Shown: positions 33,390 to 64,000 of the stretch, one piece after another | How positions within the stretch are numbered: position 1 is the first letter of the stretch | How the letters are laid out: each line of letters opens with the position of its first letter | NCBI GenBank assembly: GCA_009767595.1 | Contig: VSDK01000742.1 | Location: forward strand, 47,602-111,601 | Length of the DNA: 64,000 nt | Reading direction: 5' to 3' | Origin: Symbiodinium kawagutii | Taxonomy: Eukaryota; Sar; Dinophyceae; Suessiales; Symbiodiniaceae | Made by a program: the position numbers and the translations under genes | The notes under the pieces: generated by a model | The model's database searches: none | Told to the model about the DNA's origin: nothing | What the model saw: the letters and a program-made list of their open reading frames with translations, nothing else

Positions 33390-34135
33390 CTAAAGATAGA
33401 GGCAATACTTTTCAATACTTATAAGTTCCGATAAGTTCCGATAAGTTCCGAAAAGTAATGAACTTATTGTAATACTTTGTAATACTTATTAAGTTCCGAA
33501 AAGTATTTTGACCGCGCGTCATCTTTGTAATCTGCTCAATCGGGGAAAATAGGCAGATAACAGTTACAATACTTATGTAATACTTATTTTTTGATGTTTT
33601 ATTTTTTAAGAAAACAAGAGGCTAATGTTTGTTTGAAATATTGAGTTTTTGATTTGGTTCTTGAAAAAAATCCGTTTACAAAAAAAAAAGGACCAGATTA
33701 CAGAAAAAAAAGAAACAGATTACAAACAGATTACAGACAGATTACGAACAGATTACAAGCAGATTACAAACAGATTACAGCAGATTACAGCAGAGTACAG
33801 TTATCTGCTGTAATCTGTTTCAATTTGTTCTAGAGAAAAAATGTAGGCAGATTAGAGACAGATTACAAGCAGATTACAAAGATATAAACCAAACAAATTA
33901 CAAATAGGCTACAAACAGATTATAAACAAATCAGGTTTATGAATTTATCCATATTAAACCTTCAAAAAATCAAAGAAATACTTATGCAATACTTATTAAT
34001 ACTTATTCATACTTAAGCAGATTACAATTTAGTTGTAATCTGCTGTAATCTGCTTATGCTAAAAATCAAAAAAATAAGTATTACATAAGTTTAAATAAGT
34101 TCCGATAAGTTCCGAAAAGTTCCGAAAAGTATTAC
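33390..34135. mobile_element. AT-rich element with inverted termini and GT...AG borders (intron or introner-like insertion)
   Basis: Read on the minus strand it begins GTAATACTTTTCGGAACTT and ends CTATCTTTAG. The plus-strand left end has AATACTTTTCAATACTTATAAGTTCCG, so the two ends form imperfect inverted repeats built from AATACTT and AAGTTCCG words, each repeated several times (AAGTTCCG starting near 33423 and again from 34097). The centre (about 33,715-33,930) is a tandem array of CAGATTACA-type words. Base composition differs sharply from the GC-rich ORFs on both sides. GT and AG lie exactly at the open-frame edges, in phase 0 on both sides. No clear target-site duplication was seen. It could be an ordinary intron, a non-autonomous DNA transposon, or an introner. 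Confidence 0.55.
33715..33930. repeat. CAGATTACA tandem array
   Basis: A dozen or so imperfect 9-12 bp units of (A)CAGATTACA with one inverted stretch (CTGCTGTAATCTGTTT), in the centre of the AT-rich element; more units lie at 34,017-34,055. Confidence 0.85.
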
Positions 34136-35569
34136 CTGCCATGTCAACCCCATAACAATCGGCCGGGCATCTTCGTGGAGGGGGATAGGCTGCCCTTGGG
34201 GGTCTACTTTCCCAATGCCAATTAATTGACCACCACCCAGAAAAGGTTGCAAATAGGTAGGCGCCTGCCCATCGGCTAGGTGTTGCACAAAGTCGCGGTA
34301 CAGCGGCAAAATGCCGTCATCCCCTTCATTACCCATCAATGCCTTCAACAAATCCGCTCGGAGGCCGTCTGGCCCCGGACCAACCCCAACGGCAAAAGAG
34401 CGGACAGCTTGCGCAACAGTGTTGATGGGGATCATGGGTGGGGGGGGCATGTGGAGCGGCTGGTGGGGCAAGGTTTGCGGGGGGAGAGGAGGAAACTTGG
34501 CCAGCAATTTTTGTTTGACCTGAGGAGTGTTGTGCGCAAGGCCTGGGGACTGTAAACGGTGAAGGGCTTGGGAAGGTCGGCCAAGACTCGCTAAACGTTC
34601 AGCTTCCTGAAGCTTGCGGGCGTGGGCGTGGGCAGGGGGGAGGCGTGGCTTAGGACGGGACCGGGCGGGGCCGGCGGCTTGGCAAGCTTCGTGCCACAAA
34701 CCAGTACGCTCCCCCATACGCCACCGCACAAGGAGGCTTTTGGTGAAGTGGTACGCTTGCTGGGGACGTTGTCCGCGCCCAAATTGCCGGAGCACACATT
34801 TAGGAAACGTGAACAACTGAACCCACGCCTCGCGGGCCGCTCTGTGGCTGTCGGTGTCGACGCCGTTCTGTGTGAGAGGGTCCCACGCATCGGGCCGAGA
34901 GGTGCGAAGCACCGCAGTCAGGAGCCTACCATACTCAGTGCGAACCCAAGGAACCAAGGCTTTTGGGATATACTCTTTCGTGCGAATGGGCGTGCAGAAA
35001 ATACAAGCCAAATCGGGTAAGCCACCATCACTTAAACAAACCTGGGGGGAAGGTCCCACATGGTTGGTGTCTCGTTGGGAATGGCATTTGGGGTGGATGC
35101 CCCCAACCACTCTGGTGCTGATGGTCAACCCACAAACAGTACAAGTGCTAAGCCGATTTACCGTTAACCATGACTCACTGGGTCGTCCCGAAAGCTCCCC
35201 CGCCAAGTGTTGGTCAACATGGGCACGAAGACCCCCAAAACTACTCCACCCCGGCCGGTTGCCGGCAGCGTGTCTGCAGCACCCTTCCACTGGGCAAGTG
35301 TGGTTATGGCCGGCCGTGGCGGCACCGCGCAACAACTCCTCCAATGACATATCCGTCCCAAATATGGCCCTGAAGTCCTCAACAACAGCCCCCTCAAGAC
35401 CCACACGCGAGGCAGCAGAAGTGGGGGGAGGAGTGTCAACTTCCATGGCTCCGTCTTGGGGAAAGAGCGGGTTGGTTCCAGCCCACAGGAGAAAGAGGAG
35501 TTGGAGAAACCGGGAAGACCAACAACGGACCAAAAGGAAGCTATAAGCAGCACAGTCAGCAGTCGACAT
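34136..35569 (-). CDS. Truncated LINE-type reverse transcriptase ORF with N-terminal zinc fingers
   Basis: Open frame on the minus strand. The first ATG of the likely product is at 35569-35567 (MSTADCAAY); the frame is also open upstream to 35716 without an ATG. Two zinc-finger-like motifs follow: C-x4-C with H-x3-H (starting CPVEGC, ending HVDQH), and C-x2-C with H-x3-C (starting CTVCG). A long linker precedes GPGPDGLRADLLKAL and then the reverse-transcriptase fingers ending in ARPIVMG, matching the first RT motifs of non-LTR elements. The catalytic palm (YxDD) and everything after it is missing: after the codons for TWQ the frame runs into the GTAATAC border of the AT-rich segment at 33,390-34,135. 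It is therefore either an exon with a GT donor or an element broken by insertion. GC content is much higher than that of the flanks. RT identity is confident; the integrity of the element is not. Confidence 0.75.
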
Positions 35570-35716
35570 TGCGGGCGGGGACGGTGGATGTTGAGGAACT
35601 TGGCCAGGAGGCCTGCGACACCAAAGGGAGTGGACGACCAGGACGGCGAAAGGACGGACCCGAACACGAGCAGCAGCACCCCAGCTCCCTGCTGCGTAAG
35701 CAGCCCGGCAACGCAC

Positions 35717-36027
35717 CGAAGCACGACACGGATGATGGGCACGAGACAGAAAGGGATCCCTTCAAAGAGCCCACAGCCGAGGCCACACTGACCGGACCCC
35801 GAAACGGCCCCCCAAGGCGAGACCGCGCAGGAGCGAAGGTGGTGCAAGCAGAACAATGGGGCCGGGTTAGGCCTGGGGGGGGTGTTGGAAAGGTGAGGTG
35901 ACAAGTTGGGGTGAGACGGGAGGAGGGCAAGAGGGACTCCAGCCCCAGTGGCAGTCAGCCGTGCCGCCAGCAGCACGCCCAGCAGCAGAAGCCCAAAGCG
36001 TGCCCGAGGCCGCATGTTGGCAAGCAC
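35717..36027 (-). other. GC-rich leader upstream of the reverse transcriptase ORF, with a signal-peptide-like reading
   Basis: Another minus frame opens with MRPRARFGLLLLGVLLAA, resembling a signal peptide or membrane segment, and continues to 35164, overlapping the reverse transcriptase in a different frame. In the overlap the protein is low-complexity and looks like a shadow; only the part above 35.7 kb could be a separate leader ORF or the untranslated 5' region of the element. The composition matches the RT ORF, so it probably belongs to the same element. Confidence 0.25.
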
Positions 36028-36217
36028 AGCGTGGGCGCCCTCCCATTCAGCAGCTCAAGCACAGGCCGCCCATGGCTTGGAGAATGATGCTCTTATAAAA
36101 AACAGAATGATTCATAGTTAATTCATGGCTAATTAGAGTTTGCTTCCCGGTTAAGAATATCTCTTGCTGCCTGGCATACCATCTACAACGCTGCCACCAC
36201 ACCAGCAGCCGTCTGAC

Positions 36218-60911
<24,694 letters not shown>

Positions 60912-61529
60912 CTATGGAGGCCAGGGTCAATGAAACAAGCTTATCATTGGCTTACAGGCTTACAGTGGTTAATGATAGGGGGTAATAAGTAACAATGGTG
61001 GTTGAACAACTAGAATTGGAGGTAGATTGGCATATGGTTGTGTAACAGATCCAGTAGTGAAACAAGCATTGGTTGCCCCAATGGTTCTGTAAGCAATGGT
61101 AACCATGGCTTGGTGAAATGGTGGTTGATATGGTACACATATTTGGAATGATTAAACATATTGACCAATGGTTGGGAATGGTTTGAATGATAAAACACAT
61201 TGGCGGATGGTAGGCAATGATTGGTATTAGCAACCATGGTCCATACTAGCCATAAAACTATCGGATTATTGGTTTCGTTTGTGATGGTAGATTGCTGGTT
61301 TTCAAAGGCACGTGCAAAACTTAGTCAAATGATACCTTTTAATTGATGTTGAAACATAGAATAATTCAATCAAATGATGTTTTACATTTCGAACTCATTT
61401 GAAACATGCATTCTGGACATGTTATCCGTTACCATGTGTATGTACATGTTGACAGGGCTTTGAAGGCTCGGTGATATCTTAGGCTACCGTCAAAGCCATC
61501 GCCAAGCACTGCTGCACTGGCTGCATCAC

Positions 61530-61576
61530 GCAGTGCTCATCACCAGCAATGCGGAGAGCGACGCACTCCCCCACTT
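61530..61576 (-). CDS. Candidate exon (VGECVALRIAGDEHC)
   Basis: A 47-nt stretch with CCAACAG acceptor and GTGATG donor, open in frame. It lies about 0.6 kb upstream of the kinase glycine-loop exon. The GECVAL...GDEHC pattern faintly recalls cyclic-nucleotide-binding domains but lacks the diagnostic arginine; membership of the kinase gene is an inference from strand and position. Confidence 0.4.
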
Positions 61577-61623
61577 CTGTTGGTAAAAAGACACGACAAA
61601 ACATGCAGCCTGCTAACACACGC

Positions 61624-61830
61624 CATGTGTCTATGGGTCAATATTAGTGGCCATGGGTCAAGCAGTTAACCTATGGATAATGGGTAATAATGATCCAAAT
61701 GGCTGTAGTTGGTCAAGCAGATAACCAACCAATTTCATGGGGGATATTCACCAACAAGTTCATATGGAAAACCGCCTGGTTAATGATAGAGGAAGCAGGG
61801 GGACTAAGGGTGAACTGACCCACTGCTATG
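61624..61830 (-). mobile_element. Family B elements, nested or rearranged
   Basis: Three partial left ends (TATGGGTCAATATT, CATGGGTCAAGCAGTTAACC, GTTGGTCAAGCAGATAACC) lead into one right end (GAACTGACCCACTGC). Confidence 0.7.
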
Positions 61831-62022
61831 TGAACAAGCTGAATCTCTTGGAAACTTGGATCCAGCCACAAGGCTCAAGGAAACTTGGTCTTGTTCAAAC
61901 TCTTCGGGAGGTGAGGTTCAAAGGTAAGCTCTCTGCAAAAAGGTCTCACTAAGGTGCTGGAACTTGATGACCCTGTCAGTGGACATGTCAATGATAGTCC
62001 ACAAGCAGCTGAGTTCATATTC

Positions 62023-62148
62023 GATATGGCAGTGGGTCAAGCAGTTAACCAACCAATAATGGTGGTTAATAACCAATAAACTATAGGGAAACAATGGTTA
62101 ATGATAGGGGAACCATGGGGACTAAGGGTTTTGACCCACAGCCATATG
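62023..62148 (-). mobile_element. Family B element, GCAGTTAACC subfamily
   Basis: ATATGGCAGTGGGTCAAGCA to GGGTTTTGACCCACAGCCATAT. Confidence 0.88.
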
Positions 62149-62413
62149 GAAACCACCCATTCTTGGGGGCCCGAGACGTGTTTCAGAGCAGCCGACCCCA
62201 GCAGAAAGATACCCTTCTGCGGGTTTATGGTCACTATTGGGTGGTCGATATGTCGATGTTCAACGTCGATGGTCATACCGGCTAACAGTTCATTAGTGGT
62301 TGATTGTCATGACGTCTGATCCATGAATGCTTCACCGCACAAAATCTGCGGCAGTACTTCTCACTAGCAATCTCAGTTAATGGTTATATAATGCCTAGAT
62401 AATGGTGAACATT

Positions 62414-62558
62414 TGGGTGTTTCTCAAAATAGGGGACCCCCAAGTCATCCGTTACTTGAATCATTCATCCGAGTAAACCAAGCATAACTTGGGTGGTCCC
62501 CCATTGACTTGAGATAAACCTACCATTTTGGTGGTCCCCGATGACGTGAGAACCCACA
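62414..62558 (+). mobile_element. Family A element with duplicated right end
   Basis: GGGTGTTTCTCAAAATAGGGG to TGACTTGAGATAAACC at 62520, followed by a second right-end-like segment to GTGAGAACCCAC. Confidence 0.75.
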
Positions 62559-62625
62559 AAATATGTGAACATGAACGCTTCATGGCCAATCGCCTGCTAC
62601 AAACATAGCCATCAAAGCAGCTGGT

Positions 62626-62700
62626 TTCGCCTCAGTTGAAGCTGGTCTTGAAGCTGAGCAAAGACTCGCTCCTCTCGGAGTTTTTCCAGGCGAAATCCAT
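62626..62700. CDS. Candidate exon, strand unresolved
   Basis: Two readings are attractive. Plus: CAG acceptor near 62633, frame LKLVLKLSKDSLLSEFFQ, GC donor after CAG near 62688. Minus: a coiled-coil frame containing LEKLREERVFAQLQDQLQ, but without a good acceptor. The GC-rich island in AT-rich surroundings makes coding likely; the strand cannot be fixed by eye. Confidence 0.35.
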
Positions 62701-63365
62701 GGGTTTAATGCTTCCAGTGACCATGATTTATATGGTCTACCCATGGAAACCATGGTTTTCACAGGGTTTATAGGTTTTGGTAACCAGTTCTGGTTTCTAC
62801 CAGTTGTAGTTGGGGGCTGGTTATCTACTATGAGTCCTGGTAACTGGAAGGGTAGGGCGTGGGTTTAATGCTGCCGCCATGCGGGCTTCGTTAAGCATGA
62901 TAGTCATTGCCATGTAGGTCATTTCATATGCTGCTGAAATGGCTTAGCAATGACTCATGATGGCTGATGAGTAGTGCTGCTTGATAAATCTAATAGTGGC
63001 TTTAATCATGGCTTATTATTAGTCCTTGGTTGGGATAGGGCCCCCGTAAAAACACAGCTTTAATCATGGCTAAGTCATGATGAGAGCTGATGATGGCTAA
63101 TCTTGGGCTAATCTTTTCTGTAAATGATCAACGGCAGTGAATCATGGCCAGTGGCGCTTAGTGATGGTTCGTGACGGTTATTGATGCGAAATGAAAGCTG
63201 ATGGCCAATCCAATGGGCTTGCTGATGGCTAATCATGAGATGGGCTTTGTCTTCGTTCTTCCTTTTCCTAGCCAACTACTGAAAATTAATGTGTAGTAAT
63301 GGTTTTTTAGGGTGGCTCATGATAGGCTTCCACCAACGGCAATGTTTCTCAATGGTTTATCGAAC

Positions 63366-63415
63366 CTTCCAAGCCGCGCCTTCACCACATGCTCGAAGAC
63401 CATCTTGTCGATAGC
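63366..63415 (-). CDS. Candidate exon (AIDKMVFEHVVKARLG)
   Basis: A 50-nt stretch bounded by CTGCCAG acceptor and GTTCGA donor, open in the frame that starts at the first base (16 codons plus 2 nt). Same strand as the kinase and upstream of it, so it could belong to its unassigned N-terminal part or to a neighbour. No family recognised. Confidence 0.45.
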
Positions 63416-63419
63416 CTGG

Positions 63420-64000
63420 CAGAGTCCCCATGTATGACCATGTCGATAGAGGTCAAGCATGTATTTTTTCCCTATACAAGTAGTACAGTATGTAAAAGTG
63501 GTCTGAATTCCCCATGCAAGTCGTATGATCCCACACCATCATCCATAGAAAGCACTTAGTCATCGTTCCCAGCGCATCGGGTGACACCACTTCTTACGTG
63601 GTTACCCTTACCTTACTAGGATGATTACAAAACGCCGCTATGCTCGGTCTCAAACTGACCATATCTCGTCATGGAATTTGCGGTCTGGAATTGGGTTCCT
63701 CGCACCTGTGAATCATCCAAAAATATCCCCCAAAAACACCACATAGAGCAACTTCCACGCTAATCAAGGCACTTGTATTGCAGCTGCTAATTTGCAAACT
63801 GCTGTCAATGCTAAAAACACATGGATGGTAACCAACCAAATCCACCAAACCAACCAAATGGATCCAAATGGACGGAATTCTTATTCAGTTGGTGATATAT
63901 CAACAACCATGCACCTTTCCATGGTGTCTTTCCATCGCGGTTCATGGATGACAACTCCAACCATCCACGGATCCCGGATCGATCTGCCCTCAACTGAGCT
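63420..64000. other. No gene recognised
   Basis: Plain sequence at the window edge; an upstream part of the minus-strand gene may lie beyond. Confidence 0.45.

Noticed and set aside
35164..35716. Lower part of the 287-codon minus ORF overlapping the reverse transcriptase
   Set aside because: Low-complexity reading in another frame of GC-rich RT sequence; the RT frame has zinc fingers and RT motifs.

Overview
The window is nuclear DNA of a eukaryote, most likely a dinoflagellate and probably close to Symbiodiniaceae. The grounds are: (i) two multi-exon genes that can be read exon by exon only if introns may begin with GC or GA as well as GT, with most exons starting with G after the AG acceptor, a pattern known from dinoflagellate genomes; (ii) every family-recognisable gene lies on the minus strand, as in dinoflagellate one-way gene clusters; (iii) an intronless FNIP-repeat protein with a ubiquitin-like N-terminus; (iv) a zinc-finger LINE-type reverse transcriptase; (v) introns crowded with short inverted-repeat elements and microsatellites. 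Most coding sequence is in exons of 15-200 bases, so single long open frames miss nearly all of it.

Layout, low to high coordinates. 1-5 kb: AT-rich repeats and microsatellites. 5.4-20.6 kb: a string of minus-strand candidate exons, proline/arginine-rich at the high-coordinate (5') end and coiled-coil-like towards 5 kb; probably one or two genes, not identified. 21.8-23.9 kb: the complete 718-residue ubiquitin-like/FNIP-repeat gene. 24-31 kb: mostly repeats with a few strand-ambiguous exon candidates. 31.5-36.0 kb: a truncated reverse transcriptase ORF, a 0.75 kb AT-rich segment with intron-like borders and inverted termini, and a broken ORF with many membrane segments and a possible serine-protease-like tail that could be virus-derived.

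36.2-60.9 kb: at least 15 exons of an AGC-family (PKG-like) protein kinase domain, with glycine loop, ATP lysine, alpha-C glutamate, YRDLKPEN, DFG, GTP-x-Y and APE all present and exon phases agreeing at the first 13 junctions. A complete 10-exon nocturnin/CCR4-type exonuclease-endonuclease-phosphatase gene (54,673-47,056, 306 codons) lies inside one 10.5 kb intron of the kinase, on the same strand. Above 61 kb are a few more minus-strand exon candidates that could be the 5' part of the kinase gene.

Two families of short inverted-repeat elements, called A and B here, recur through the window: about 20 recognisable copies of A (about 100 bp, ends GGTGGTTTCTCAAAATAG) and 13 of B (about 120 bp, ends ATATGGCTGTGGGTCAA), many inside introns. 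No rRNA, tRNA, CRISPR array or dinoflagellate spliced-leader sequence was found. All exon borders were worked out by eye from sequence, phase and family motifs; no alignment or transcript evidence was available.
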